In this document: one piece after another, positions 1-11,755 of the stretch
Layout: each line of letters begins with the position of its first letter
How positions within the stretch are numbered: position 1 is the first letter of the stretch
DNA from: Microcebus murinus
Lineage: Eukaryota; Chordata; Mammalia; Primates; Cheirogaleidae
Length of the DNA stretch: 64,000 nt
Reading direction: 5' to 3'
NCBI RefSeq assembly: GCF_040939455.1
Contig: NC_134110.1
Coordinates: forward strand, 1,248,001 to 1,312,000
Program-made: the position numbers and the translations under genes
The notes under the pieces: model-generated
Told to the model about the DNA's origin: nothing
Databases searched by the model: none
What the model saw: the letters and a program-made list of their open reading frames with translations, nothing else

Positions 1-1469
1 CTGTCATAGAGGCATTCTGTCAGTAGCATGTGAGAGCTTGATCCTTTTCATCTGCTGATGCAGACCCCACCCCCCGACTTCCTGCAGTCATCCACTGCCA
101 CCTCAAGGCCCTGCTTGGCTACAAGTCCACTGGCAGCTGGATCTCTACAGCTGCGTGGGGGTTGGTGTCAGGGCCGTCTGCACACCTCTTTGGTCCCTCT
201 GGCTTAGGTGCTGTCCCTTCCACGGGGAAGCTGAGCCAGTGTCCTGGGGAGAACCTTCAGACCTGGGCACTTAAAGAACTTATTCCTTTAAGGAAGTTGG
301 GATTTGCTAAAGATTTTCTGGAAATTTTACAAACGTTCACTTGGATTTCATTCACAACTAAAGATTACTTGCCCAGTTAAGACTTAAACTAGTTAATAAG
401 TTGCGACTTCCCTGCTTAATTTCTGCAAAGCCAAGTATTATTCTACATGGTTGATTAAAATGCATTCTCACAAATGAGCCCTTGCACATGCTTAAAGGAG
501 TGGCGTCTCAGGGCCCAGTCAAGCCTCCTCTTATCTGCTCCTAGGCGGGTGCGCCTTACAACTGGGATTATTTTACTGTACTGACTGGCGTAAGACCAGC
601 ACCATTTAATTGTGCTCATAGATTCTCTGGATCAGGAATGCAGAGAGGGTGCAGTAAGCATGGCTTGTTTCTACTCCATGATGTCTGGGGCCACTTATCT
701 AGAAGTCACATAGTGTCACTTCCACTGCGTTTCATTGGCCAAAATAGTCACCCGGGAATCTAACTTCAACCCTTGATGGAAGGAATATAAAGAGAATTTG
801 TGGGGTGTTTTAAAAATCTGCAAAAGTTCTCAGTCAACACCTGTCGAATGAAGAATGAAAATGGTCTCGAGTTTTAGCCAGTGAGAGCCTAACCCTAAAA
901 GATCCCTCCAGAGGACAGGACTGAGAAGCACAGTCTCTGTGTGGCAGCTGGGTCAGAAGGTTCTTCACGCTGTCTCTCTGCTTCCTGTCTGGCCCGCGGC
1001 ACCGCATCGCGGTCCCTAAGCGTGGCCAGGCGCACTTATGCCACCTACCCTCTTCGTCTGTAAATGTGCCTGTTTACCAGCCATGGGGAATGAGGGCAGG
1101 GGTGAGAAGGGAGCTGGTACTCGGGCCTCAGCCGGGTCCCCACACACATCATCTTACCCACGCCTGCTCCCTCCCATCTGTGCTGAGAGCGTTCACACTC
1201 CCATCTTACCTATGAGGTGGCAGGGGCAAGAGAGCTCGGACCCCGCTGACAGGTGCGCCAGCGCCCACCTCACATCTGCACGGACAACTCTGACTCAGCC
1301 CCAGCGCAGTGGGCGATTCTGCGTCAACTCAGGCTCACCTCAAGCTAACGGCGCCTGGTCAAGATGCAGTGCCCACTTTGTACCTCACATCAGAGACTTA
1401 TACTTTGTATCAGAGATTTTATATGCTGTATCAAATTTGGAAATTTCTCAGCTATTATTTCTTCAAGTA

Positions 1470-1960
1470 TTTTTTTCCGTGTCCCTTCCCTTCTCCAGAG
1501 ACTACCGCTGCTTGTGTATTAGGCCACTTCAAGTTTCCCACAGCTCATTAATGCTCATTTCACTGGGCAAAGAAATCTTCTTAACTCCCAGGTTTTCATT
1601 TTGGATAGTTTCCATTGCCGTCTTCAAGTTAACTAATCTTTATCTTTCCTTCTGCCAGGTCTAATATGCCATTAACACCATCCAGCACACTTTTCATCTC
1701 AGACATGGTAGTTTTCATTTCGAGGAGTTTGGTTTGGGTCTTTCTGTATCTTCTGTGGCTCTACTTAACTGTTTGAACATATGGAATACATTTATAAAAA
1801 TAGTTTTAATGTGTTTGTTTGCTGATTCTAGAGTCCGTCTCAGCTCTGAGTCATGTTTTGGCTGGTTGATTTTTTTTAGCATTGTGGGTTATATTTTCCG
1901 GCTTTATTACATGACTGGCAATTTTTTATTTGGTGCCAGATATTGTGAAATTTAAGTTGC
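1470..1960. mobile_element. Old L1-derived fragment
   Basis: A T-rich stretch whose phrases (for example the ATTGTGGGTTATATTTTCC segment near 1880 and the TGGTGCCAGATATTGTGAA segment near 1930) match by memory a recurrent mammalian L1M 3' region. It is diverged and has no clear ends. The family name is recognition only, not an alignment. Confidence 0.45.
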
Positions 1961-2379
1961 TGTCCTGGAAGCTCTCAAGGCAGTGAGCTGGGGACAAACA
2001 CAGGGCTCATCTCATTTCGTTGCTCACTGCCCCATATCCAGTGCTTGTAAACAATTACTTCTTGTTTTTGATTTTTTTTTTTTTTTTTTGGAGGTTGTTT
2101 CTGACAAGATGGCAAATCTGATCTCTGTTGATGCATCTTGGCTGGAAGCATGACTCCATTGTGCTTAAAAACAACAACAACTAAATGAAAGGCGCTCTGG
2201 TTGTGGTGGACTGTGAGCATCACTCACACCTTACGTCCTGATGCCCGCAAGTGCCTCCTAGTCTCCAGGACAGAGGAGGGGAAGCCTCTGCAGTGCTCAC
2301 ACTAGGGCATTGTGGGAACACGGGCCGTCACAGACATACTCAAAAAAGGGACACGGATGTAGGGAGACCTAAACCACTG

Positions 2380-2640
2380 TTATGGGAGGACTAGTTGAAA
2401 TGGCATGAGGATGTCTGGCCTAGAAAGGAAAAGACTCAAGGACACCATTATACTCTGCACTGTCCAAAGGGCTACACAGCGGAAGAGTGCACAGCCCCAC
2501 GGCCGAGTGTGGGACCAGCAGGTGGGATCTTGAAGAAGACAGATGGACTGTGTTGTTTGGGGACGTGGGGGCCACCTCACCACTGGGGGAGAGCAAGCAG
2601 GAGTGGATGGCCATGGCCTTCAGGCTTCACAGGGTGCTCA
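2380..2640. mobile_element. Possible ancient CR1/L3-like LINE remnant
   Basis: The order of words (GGGAGGACTAGTTGAAATGG, then CTGGCCTAGAAAGGAAAAGAC, then a GTGGGACCAGCAGGTGGGA segment) resembles the 3' part of the old CR1/L3 LINEs found across mammals. Divergence is high and no termini are visible. The alternative is unique intron sequence. Confidence 0.35.
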
Positions 2641-5600
2641 GACTCGTGTCCCCTGAGCGCACCTCCGACCCTGAAATTCCCCTGCCATGGGAGCCCCTCT
2701 GCCCTTGTCCCAGACCGTGGGCATGAACCCTCGCCCATCCACTGAGCAGGAGAACACCTTCCTATTGGTTCCCCTCCTCCTGTCAGCTGTGTGCCTTCAG
2801 AGCAGCCCTCCAGGCAGCTGTGTGCTGCTGCCCAGCCTACACATCACCCCAAAACCAGCTGGTCCCCTTGAAAGAGTGGCTGTTTAAACTCCAAGGGGCA
2901 GGAAACTACACATCTTTGAGGGGACTTGTGTCTGTTCCCGTGAACCCTGACTGGTGTTTGGTGCTACCTTAGGTAGCATGGTAGTTTGTGCCATGCTGAT
3001 GACTTGTGACTTCTGTTCATTCCTGCAGAGGAAGGGCATGGCCAGCTTAGCTTCTAGGGATGATGTGGACAACAGGCTGGAGAGGAGCAGATGGACTGGA
3101 GAGGGAACTGTGCTTGGTGGCCATTAACATGTAGCTGGTGAGGAGGAAGGAGGAGCGGAGGATGACGCTGAGAGATCCGACGTGGGGTGTTCAGTCACGA
3201 GTGCACAACAGAAGACAACCTAGAAACCACGAGAGGATTAGTGGAGAGATATCAGTGCCTCCCATTAATCAGATCAGTCACTTGGAGATTAAGGGGCTGG
3301 ATCTGGAAGGTGAGCAGAAACCGAGGCAGCTTGGTGGGCCCAACAGGCCCGGAGCCCGGAGACTCTTCATCAGTAGCAGCGGCCTGGTCAGGACACTGCG
3401 CTCTGCTCTGCTGATGGATTGTGACCTCCCTTCGCCCTGAAAGGAAGGAAAAAGGCAAAAGTCTGTCTTTTATGACTTCCAGAGTGGAAGTTAGGTACTG
3501 TCCCTTCCACCAAAATCACTCATGAAAGGGGATTTCTTCCAAATGAGACGTGGCTTTGGCTGTCGATCAGTCCAATTAAGTGACATGTGTTACTGCTGGT
3601 GGTGATGCTTATGATAGAGGTTGGGATGTGTACAAAGATGCCATTGAGTTTTGCTACATATCACAGAAAGCCCTAATATGATATGAGGGCCTTAAATAGC
3701 TTCATTTGATGTATTTCCCTCTCAGGCAGAAAACCCGAACGTAGGCTGCCCAGAATTAGCGCCGTGGCTCTGGGATGTATTTAGGGGCGCAGTCTCCTAG
3801 CTTTCTGCCCCACGATCCTTGCTGTGTCCTCAGCTTCCCTGCCTTTCAGACAGCTGCTAGAGCTGCCCCATGGTGTCTGTGTCTCCCAGAAAGAAGGAGC
3901 GCTCCTGAAAGCCCCACACAGGGACTTCCGCATCCGATAGGCAGAGCCTTGCCACTTGACCACCCGTGATGCAGTGCGCATGCTGCCACTCTTGAGTAAA
4001 TCGTGGTACTTTTGGTGTGGACGACGGAGAGCACACGTGTGAGGCGAGTCACTGGCAGCCTCTTCCATGTGAGAGTTAGAGGAGGAAAGGGTGTTGGCAG
4101 AGATTTGGATGCGATTGAGTTTGGAAGACCTACAGGACCCGCGTGGACATTTGCAGTAGGCAAGTCAGGGTCTGGGAGCCAGAGACAGTCTTGGGCTCAT
4201 CCGTGTGTGGTTAGAAATAGAGTCAGTGGGGAAAGGCTTTTAAAAGAGACACAGGGGGAGGACAAACTCCAGGCCACAGCAACACGTGAGGAAGCAGCAC
4301 TTCTCGGAGTGTGGCCCAGGGACCCCGAGAGTGAGTCCCTGAGAGTTTCTGGGGCACACAGAGTTACACGATTTTTATAACAACTCTTAGATACTGTCTG
4401 TCGTTTTCATTGTGTTAACGTTTGCGCTGGTGGTCTAAGAAGCATGGGGGGTAAAGCTTGCTTGGGCCTCGTGGTAATCCAGGCAGTGGCACCAAACTGT
4501 CCTCCCCGGCAGCCACTGTATCCTTCATCACTGCACACGCGTGATAAAATGAATAAATAAATGCATTTTAGAAAGCTGGTTTCACATGGGAAAGTCCTTG
4601 CGGAGACAGCAAAGCTATGAATCGTACGAACCCCAGGGCAGGAAGCACCTCGCACCGCAGACCACAGCATGCCAGTGCGTCGGGGAAGCCGCGTGCGTCC
4701 TGGCCGTGAGCTGAGCGAGCTTCTTGTTTCATGAAACAGAGTTTTTACTTGAACGAAGACTAACTACCAAACTATGGCTATTCAAACTTGTCTACTTGGC
4801 ATGTATTTTCTAAAAAAAAAAAAAAAAAAAAAGAAAGAAAAAGAGCCTGCCATTTCAATGAAAACAATTGACAGTATTGCTTGTCAATGGTAAAATTCAT
4901 GTTTCCTAATGAAAATGTGAATTTTGGGAAGCTTGTACCCACCACCACAATCTTGCCCAGTATCTAAAGATGTTTCTGATGATATGCATGATGCTATTAA
5001 CAAGTGTGATTTTTTTTTTTAATGTTCTATAATGTGTCAACATTTAGAAGATCTGTGAAATATGTTGAAGCCATATTTTCCAAGTGACTAGTACATGATG
5101 TATAAAATCGTGTGTGGGTAAAAGATCCACCCAAAATGTTAGACAGACCAATCTATTTGAATATATCAGTATTAAAAATCATTAATATAGTTCGGATTTC
5201 ATATTGCAATTAGTCTTTAAGAAGCTCCTACTTGTCAAGATTTGGCAAACCACCAAGAGGAGTGTCCACACTGTTCTGAAAATCTTTCTGCTTTTCCAGC
5301 TACTTTCCCCATGTCTGCATGCACCTCAACTAAAACAGCATATGGTACCAGTCTGGGTGCGGAACAGATACTAGAATCCAGCTGTCTGCTGTTAATAAGC
5401 AAGCCATTAAAGAGATTTGCAGAAATGCTAAATAATAATTGAGAGATAATTTCTTAACATGGTAAACGTGTACATATGTGTTATATCTTAGTTCAGGAAG
5501 CAGTGTCTTACTAAATTGAGAAACCTCTGAGACATCTCCACTAAGATCAGGAACAAGGCTAGAAATGCCCACTGTTTCTACTGCTGTTCGACTGTAGGGG

Positions 5601-6334
5601 AGATGTCATCCCATACAATCAAATAAGAGAGATCACAGGCAAAAGAATCCATACAAAAGAAGGAAAACTATCTCTGTTTTTAGATTATATACCAGTACAC
5701 TTGGAAAAGCCTAGTGAATTAGTGATAAAACTAAAATAACTCAGTGAAGTAGCACAATGCAATGTTAATATGCAAAAAACAAAAGCCTTCATATACGTAA
5801 ACAATAATCAGAGAGCATGACGGTAGAGAAAAAAACCTTATTCATGATAGTAACAGAGAAGATTAAATACTTAGTAATAATTTTCATAAGGACCAGTACT
5901 TAATAAAGACAAGCACTAATACAAAGAACAGGTACATATGAGGAAAATTTCAAAACACTCCCGAAAGACACAAATGTGGCTTAAACAAATGGGAGATTCC
6001 CTTATTCTTGGGTAGGGCAAGTCAAGGCTATAAAGATGTTAGTTCTCCTGAAGTTAATTTCCACATTCAGGGCAATCAAGCTATTTTATGTGGTCAGATA
6101 AGTTGATACTAAAGTTCATGCAGAAAAATACACCTTCAGGAATAGCCAAGAACACACTGAAAAAGACAAACTGCAGGGAGGACTGGTCCTTCCTGACGTG
6201 AAAGCACACAGTGAAGCCCCTTTAATGAAAGTGCTGCAGTGCCAGTGCCGGACAGACACCGGCCGTGGAACAGGAGGTCCGGCATGTGTGAGGACGTGTT
6301 ACATGATAAAGGTGGGGCCTCAGATCACTGCATT

Positions 6335-6755
6335 TTTGTGTGTTTATTTGGATTATTTAAGTTATTTATTTATATGCCTTTGGCTCTTTTATTTCAGCAT
6401 ATTACAGGGGTACAGATTTCAGAGCTTCGAGCATGTCCATTCCCCATACGGTGTGCGCCCCGCACCCATTAGGTGTGAATATGCCCCTCCCCCTCCTCCT
6501 CTCACTTGCCTGATACCCGATGAATGTTACTACTATATGTGTACTTAAGTGTTGATCAGTTAATAACAATTTGCTGGTGAGTACATGTGTCGCTTGTTTT
6601 TCCATTCTTGTGATACCTTACTCAGTAGAATGGGCCCCAGCTCCATCCAGGATAACACAAGAGGTGCTAGATCACCATTGTTTTTATGGCTGAGTAAAAC
6701 TCCATATACCACATTTTATTAATCCACTCATGTACTGATGGACATTTTAAACAAA
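6335..6755 (-). mobile_element. Antisense L1 3' end nested in older L1
   Basis: The segment TTTCAGCATATTAC followed by a GGGGTACAGA stretch and, near 6660, a GAGGTGCTAGATCACCATTG stretch is the reverse complement of an L1 3' end. The same 3'-end type recurs at 8933-9172 and 25890-25954. It interrupts the plus-strand L1 between 'CAGATCACTG' and 'GGCAACTGGATAGCC'. I could not define a clean TSD. Confidence 0.6.
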
Positions 6756-6874
6756 TATTAGGGAGGCAACTGGATAGCCATTTAGAAAAAGGTAAAATTA
6801 GGTAACTATCCCCTACCCTGCATAAGAATAACTCCAGGTGGATTAGGGATCTAAATGTATAAAAGGAAACCATA

Positions 6875-7226
6875 GGCTGGGCGTGGTGGCTCACACCTGT
6901 AATCCCAACATTCTAGCAGGCCAAGGTGGGAGGGAGGATTGCTTGAGCTCAGGAGTTTAAGACCAGCCTGAGCAAGAGCAAAACCCTGTCTCTACTAAAA
7001 AAAAAAAAAAAAAATAGAAATTAGCTGGACAACTAAAAATACACACATATATATAAAAAAAATTAGCCGGGCATGGTGGCGCATGCCTGTAGCCCCATCT
7101 ACTCTGGAGGCTGAGGCAGGAGGATTGCTTGAGCCCAGGAGTTTGAGGTTGCTGTGAGCGAGGCTGACACCACGGCACTCTAGCCCAGGCCACAGACTGA
7201 GACTCTGTCTCAAAAAATAAATAAAT
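6875..7226 (+). mobile_element. Dimeric Alu, strepsirrhine type
   Basis: Starts GGCTGGGCGTGGTGGCTCAC, has the A/B-box region of 7SL-derived SINEs, a central A-rich run, the linker TTAGCTGGACAACTAAAAAT, a right arm ending CTCTGTCTCAAAAAATAAA, and is flanked by the 13-bp direct repeat AAAAGGAAACCAT at 6861-6873 and 7227-7239. The linker and the right-arm text GTTTGAGGTTGCTGTGAGC are the form I know from lemurs and galagos. Confidence 0.93.
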
Positions 7227-8486
7227 AAAAGGAAACCATGAAAGCGTCACAGGGAACAAGAGTGAATTTTTCTTTAACCTTTATATAGAAAGTAGCTTTC
7301 TGACCATGACTCAGACTCCAGAGACAATAAATTATTGATAAATCTGACCACACACAGTTTTGGAAATTTTAAAATCATCGTAAGCAAAGGCAAAAAACGG
7401 AACCATCTTGGAAACCATATTCACAACAGCATATACCGTGAACTTTTAAAAATATCCCAGATATATAGGAAACTCTTACAAGTTGACCGGCAGAAGACAA
7501 AATAGGAAAACAGGGAGGAGGCATCAGCAGACAAGCCAGCAGGATATAAAATATCCTCAAACATAGGAAACAAGGTTCAAACTCACTTATGATTAGAGAA
7601 GTGCACGTTAGGACACTAAGAGATCGTTTCTCACCTGTCAGACTGACAGAAGTTAAATGATGTGGCAGCACATTCCGTTGGCCAAGACTGTGGGGAAGCA
7701 GCCTCCCACACGTCGTGGGTGGGGATGCAAATTGGCGCGCCGCTTGTGCAGGGGAATTGGCAAAACAAACTGTGTGTGCACTTGCTTTCCGACCCGTAAT
7801 CCCACTTGCAGGGACCTACTCTGGAGATACACTGCAATGACGAAGAAACACATGTGCCAAGGCTGTTCATTGCAGTGTTGTTTCTAATTGCAAAATACTG
7901 GAAACTGCCCCACGTCCATGCGTAGGGAGGTGGTTGAATGAGCCACAGCATCGACAGGGTGAAGCGCTGTGCAGTTCTGAAGGGGACTGAGGGAGAGCTG
8001 CATGAGTGAACGTGGAGCGAGTTCTAGGAGGCGCTGTTCGGTGCATAAGCCAAGTCCAGTGCACTGCTCTTCACAGAAGGAAGGAGAGGATGTGGGCAAA
8101 TGCGCAGTGTCTACTCATTGTGCAAAAGAAACACAGAAAGGATCACCCCGAAACTAAAGAGATTGGGTGCCTGCAGGAGGTGGATGGACAGGGACGGAAA
8201 GAAGGAGGAATGTGTGGTGTGAGGAATAGGGGTGACCTCTCTCGGGCTCATGGAACCACAGTGGTGTCGAACACGCCCTTCCAAGTCCACAGGGAGGGGC
8301 CGTCACGGAGCTTGTGTGACTCTATCATCGGAAACCTTTGGCCTGACCTAGTGTGGAAATATTTATGTTAAGTGCTCTGTGGTATAGAAGGAAATTTTCT
8401 GCTTAGCAGCCTAGGAGATATCAAAAAGGAATATTTGTTTTCGCTACCGCAGTTCTAACAAGCTACAGATGTTCAAGAGCCTTGCA

Positions 8487-9400
8487 CTGTGAGAGACCCC
8501 AAAGCCAGACCCTTATTGGACCAAACTCCTTTCTAACCCCAGTGAACAATGGGGACTGTTTATTTTTTTTTAATCTCACAATAAGCTTTATTTAATTCAC
8601 TATACAGACTTTTTAAATATGGTTGGTAATAGGCAGAACAATCATTATAATTAGGGATATATAAGGTTTACAGGCAATGATACACCAGTTGCCTATGCAA
8701 ATTCATGTAAACTACTATAGAATGATCTGATTAAATGTACACGCATGCAAGACTAAGTGAAGAAAAATCCTGTCCGGCTATTCAAAAGCCTTACCTAGTG
8801 TTTTTAGTTTACAAAATCAAGCTCTAAATAGTTTTTCTAGGAAGAAAAGTAATATGATGGAATCCATTTATCATATGTGTTTTGTGTATATTCTGACATA
8901 TAATGCCAGCTATATTCATTGATATCAGAATACTTTTTTTAATTATTTCATATTATGGGGGTACAAATATTGTTAGGGTTACATATCTTGCCCCTGCCCC
9001 CCCCACCCCGCTATGCCAGAGCTTCTAGCGTGTCCAGCCTCCAAGTGGTGCGCACCCTTCGCCCTCCCCCCTTCCACCTGCCCACCTCCCCATTACAGAT
9101 TTTTTTTCAGACATTTTGGTTACAACGTATATCTTTACCTCTCCCTAAAAAGGGATAGAGGTAGTCCCTTCCCAATGGGGACTGTTTTAACCAATTCCCT
9201 CCTATCTAGAGCGCTAGCTTCCAGCACTTAATCAGTGTAACCAGCACCGATTTCTCCCTTCTAGCCCTTAAAAACCCCGACTTTCCCCCGTGAGCGGAAA
9301 TACTACTTGTGTTCCTTGCCTGGCAATTAGCAACTTAAGCTTCAGTGTTTTTTATTTGTTTTTCTTTTGCCTCTTACGGCCTTTGTTCAATTCTTTGTCC
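8487..9400 (+). mobile_element. Possible ERV LTR remnant split by an L1 insertion
   Basis: TGTGAGAGACCCCAAAGCC at about 8487, then CCCCAGTGAACAATGGGGAC, resumes after the L1 insertion with AATTCCCTCCTATCTAG and CCCTTAAAAACCCCGAC near 9265, which could be a TATA-like region. The wording resembles a class I (gammaretroviral-type) LTR. The 3' boundary is not clear and no TSD was found. Confidence 0.4.
8562..9172 (-). mobile_element. 5'-truncated L1 with 3' transduction
   Basis: Flanked by a perfect 15-bp TSD, CAATGGGGACTGTTT, at 8547-8561 and 9173-9187. Read on the minus strand: L1 3' end (9172 to about 8941), a first A-run (8934-8940), about 360 bases without L1 character, an AATAAA (complement of TTTATT near 8590) and a second A-run at 8562-8571. 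This is the structure made when L1 transcription runs past its own poly(A) site. There is no coding capacity. Confidence 0.75.
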
Positions 9401-9744
9401 ATAGATAAGTGAGATAACCTGAAAGACCACGCAGGCTTCTCACTGAAATTTCCTCCTAAGTGCTTTGTTAAACTGTGTGAGCGTGTGGGCGAATTGTCTC
9501 CATTTCATCTCCCCCAGTTTGTCTGCATCATCCACAGGTGCAGGTAGAAATGTGCCGTGAAATCATCGGCAGGTGTCAGGCAGAGAGAGGGGCAGGAAAT
9601 GGGCGAGGAACTGGTGAATTCGGTTTTCCAGCCCAGAGTGGACAACAGAGGATCTGTGTTTTTGATCATGAAAATGAAATCGTGGGCACTTTCCTTTCCC
9701 GTGCACCTTGTGCATGTTGATGACGCTGGCGTTTCTCGCTGCAG

Positions 9745-9821
9745 GAATGACTATCCCCGAGGAAGACGCAGACGTGGGACAGGGCAGTAAATACTGCCTC
9801 GTGGCCATCGGGAGGCTCCAG
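9745..9821 (+). CDS. ARNT2: ARNT2 coding exon (residues about 293-318), PAS-A to PAS-B linker
   Basis: Acceptor GCAG at 9741-9744 and donor GTAAGA at 9822. The first two bases complete a glycine codon begun in the upstream exon. Then 25 codons read MTIPEEDADVGQGSKYCLVA plus IGRLQ, and the exon ends on a codon boundary. The final strand-like segment YCLVAIGRLQ ends the region before PAS-B in ARNT-family proteins. Length 77 bp. As residue 294 of 717 it fits the total exactly, because the exons in the window add up to 424 codons. Confidence 0.96.
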
Positions 9822-11105
9822 GTAAGAGCGGACTCAGAGCCTCTATGATCTCAGACTGATCTCAGACGAAGGCTCATGACCACAGAGTGCAGGGACAAAG
9901 GTCTGGCTGTAGCCTGTGTTCTCCATGCTGGGTGGGTTTTGATTCTCACTCTGCGGGACAAGTGAGGTCAAATCAAGAAGAAAAGGGGTCCGTGAGCTGT
10001 AAGCAGCACAGCTCTTGCTGCACGGAGGGGCTGCGTCCACCCACCCCTCGGCTTGTGCCAGTTACCGCCAGATGGAGTTCTGCTCACATCACATGCCTGC
10101 TTAGCCGTGCCCGTCTGCCCACGGTCTGCTCACCCAACCCACCCCTTCCCTTCCGCCCCCTCACCACATCCTTCTCCCGAACCACACCATCCTTTTCCGA
10201 ACCCTCCACGCACGCCCCACCTACCTGGAGTCCCTCGTCCCCTTCTTCTCTTTTCAGAATTCTTTCTCCTCCTGCGTCCTTACTGTCCACCCATCCTTCA
10301 AAACCCAGCTGCCCTGAATCCCTGAGCTCCTTTGTCAAAGTGGATCCCTCCCTCCCTCCCTGTACTCTTAGCTTCGAGTTCTTACCCCAGGCATCTTCTC
10401 TCCTGCCTGTTTCATGTGGTGCGTTGGGCACAGGCTCATTCCCTGCGAGCTCCTCCGGGGCAGGGATGTGTCCTTTTGTCTTGTGCAAGTTAAATACGCT
10501 CAGCGTCTGGTGCACACAGTGACCACTAGGTCGTTCTCCTGAGGACATCAAGGGTCTTCCCGGCTGTGAAGGGAAACATAACAGACGTGGTTCAGAGGTC
10601 CCCGGTTTCCCAGGTCTGACCGTTTTCAGATGCATGAATAAACAGTTTCATTCACGTGTGGCAGGTGCTGGGTATTTCTTGCAGATGGGTAAAGGAAGAC
10701 TATTTGGGTAAATTCAGTCCACAAATGTATATGCTCCAAATACTTTAACCAGTTCTTTAGGTTCATTTTCCATCCTTAGCAGAGGGAAGGTGGGAAAAGG
10801 GAACAGTATTAACATTTATTGAGTACCAACTAAGTACCAGGCATTGCCAAGGTTTAACACATCGTGTCTCTTTTGGGCGTCATAGCCCCCCCCCCATGGG
10901 AGTGTGGGTTTCCTCACTTCCACTGGCTAATAAGGCACCTGGAACTCAGATGTGTAGGGAAAGTGGCAGCTGTCACAGTTAGTTGAAGGTGTGGCTCTTT
11001 GCACTAACAACATGGAAGGATGTGTGAAATTGAACCCGCGTGGAGCATTCCCGTCTGTGTCTGTCTCTGCCAGCGCCGCCCTAGCAGTGGTGTTCTCTGT
11101 TCCAG
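9822..11105 (+). other. ARNT2: ARNT2 intron with L2 and MIR remnants
   Basis: Pyrimidine-rich stretch 10120-10400. The part 10250-10530 (CTCCTGCGTCCTTACTG through GGCAGGGATGTGTCC) looks like an L2 LINE 3' region. 10808-10870 is a MIR core. Nothing else is recognised. Confidence 0.6.
10808..10870 (+). mobile_element. MIR SINE fragment
   Basis: AACATTTATTGAGTACCAAC followed by TAAGTACCAGGCATTGCC is the MIR core in sense orientation. Old and short. Confidence 0.6.
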
Positions 11106-11240
11106 GTGACCAGCTCGCCGGTGTGCATGGACATGAATGGCATGTCGGTGCCCACAGAGTTCCTGTCCCGGCACAACTCTGACGGCATCATCACGTTTGT
11201 GGATCCGCGCTGCATCAGTGTGATCGGCTACCAGCCCCAG
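11106..11240 (+). CDS. ARNT2: ARNT2 coding exon (residues 319-363), N-terminal half of PAS-B
   Basis: Acceptor TTCCAG just before 11106; 45 whole codons, from [11 protein letters not shown] through [19 protein letters not shown] to IGYQPQ. The block [15 protein letters not shown] is the PAS-B N-terminal strand pair, and GY.PQ leads into the DLLG helix of the next exon. PAS-B is the second dimerisation and coactivator-binding (TACC3/CCC-type) surface of ARNT proteins. The donor is GTCGGT, weaker than the consensus [16 protein letters not shown] separates ARNT2 from ARNT1. Confidence 0.97.
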
Positions 11241-11655
11241 GTCGGTGGACAGTTGTGAGCTCTCAGCAGTTGGATAGAGATTTAACTTCCCTTAAAACGC
11301 TCTTATCCATGTGGGACACAACACAAGGACAGTGTGGGAAAACAGCCTGGAGATCCATGTCCCTGCTGGGTAGCGAGAAACCCTTCCAGAGCCAGACAGG
11401 GATTGTAAACACCTGCGCCTAAAATGCCTGCTTCCTTCCCTGCCCAGGCCTTTGTGTCTCTCTAGGTGACCTTTTGCAAACTGGAATAAGATGTTCTAAT
11501 GAAAGAGACCCTCTGATCAATTAATGTCATCAATTAATACAAAGCTTATTGATGTGAAAGATCTGCAAAGTCAGGTAAAGATGCCCACCTAAATGTGGCC
11601 AACCCTTTGTTTTCCACAGGGACTTGGAAACTTTTTTTTTTTTTTTTTTTTTTTT

Positions 11656-11755
11656 AAGGCTGGTCAAGTGGAGCAGTGGGAGTGGAGAAGGAACAAAGGA
11701 ATCTGTAACTGGTTGTGATCAATTAGTTGTAAACACCACTGCACTCGGACCAACC
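11656..11755 (-). pseudogene. Retrotransposed Y3 RNA (RNY3) pseudogene
   Basis: The minus strand begins GGTTGGTCCGAGTGCAGTGG, runs through ACAACTAATTGATCACAACC and CAGTTACAGAT, and ends CCACTTGACCAGCCTT. This is the full-length Y3 RNA, the RNA partner of Ro60, with only a few changes at the ends. It is followed on that strand by a long A-tail (11631-11655) and flanked by the direct repeat TGGAAACTTTTTTTT at 11625-11639 and 11756-11770. The tail and TSD show L1-mediated retrotransposition. With no native Y-RNA upstream promoter it is most likely silent. Confidence 0.9.

Larger units (their letters stand above)
5590..8400 (+). mobile_element. Ancient L1 (L1M type) ORF2 3' end plus 3' UTR, interrupted
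   Basis: From about 5600 the sequence follows the L1 ORF2 reverse-transcriptase C-terminal region in degenerate form (GGAAAACTATCTCTGTTTTTAG near 5665, then ACTTAGTAATAATTTTC near 5870). It resumes at about 6756 (GGCAACTGGATAGCC) and again after an Alu at 7240. It ends in the typical L1M 3' part (AAGTGCACGTTAGGACACTAAG near 7600, TGGCAAAACAAACTG near 7760). Stop codons and indels are frequent, so it is a fossil. An antisense L1 3' end (about 6335-6755) and an Alu (6875-7226) were inserted later. Confidence 0.7.
1..9744 (+). other. ARNT2: ARNT2 intron (3' part), no exon found
   Basis: No ARNT2 codons occur here; the preceding coding exon, which should end in the segment before the split glycine codon at 9745, is outside the window. 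The stretch holds old L1-like DNA (about 1.47-1.96 kb), a possible CR1/L3 remnant (2.38-2.64 kb), poly(A) tracts near 4.81 kb, a nested LINE/SINE block (5.59-8.4 kb) and an LTR-like segment split by an L1 insertion (8.49-9.4 kb). In 1-1470, 2640-4800 and 4840-5590 I see nothing that I can name. Confidence 0.85.

Noticed and set aside
1..9744. Search for upstream ARNT2 exons (bHLH, PAS-A)
   Set aside because: No translated segment resembles the bHLH, the PAS-A region or the segment preceding residue 293, so those exons lie before the window.
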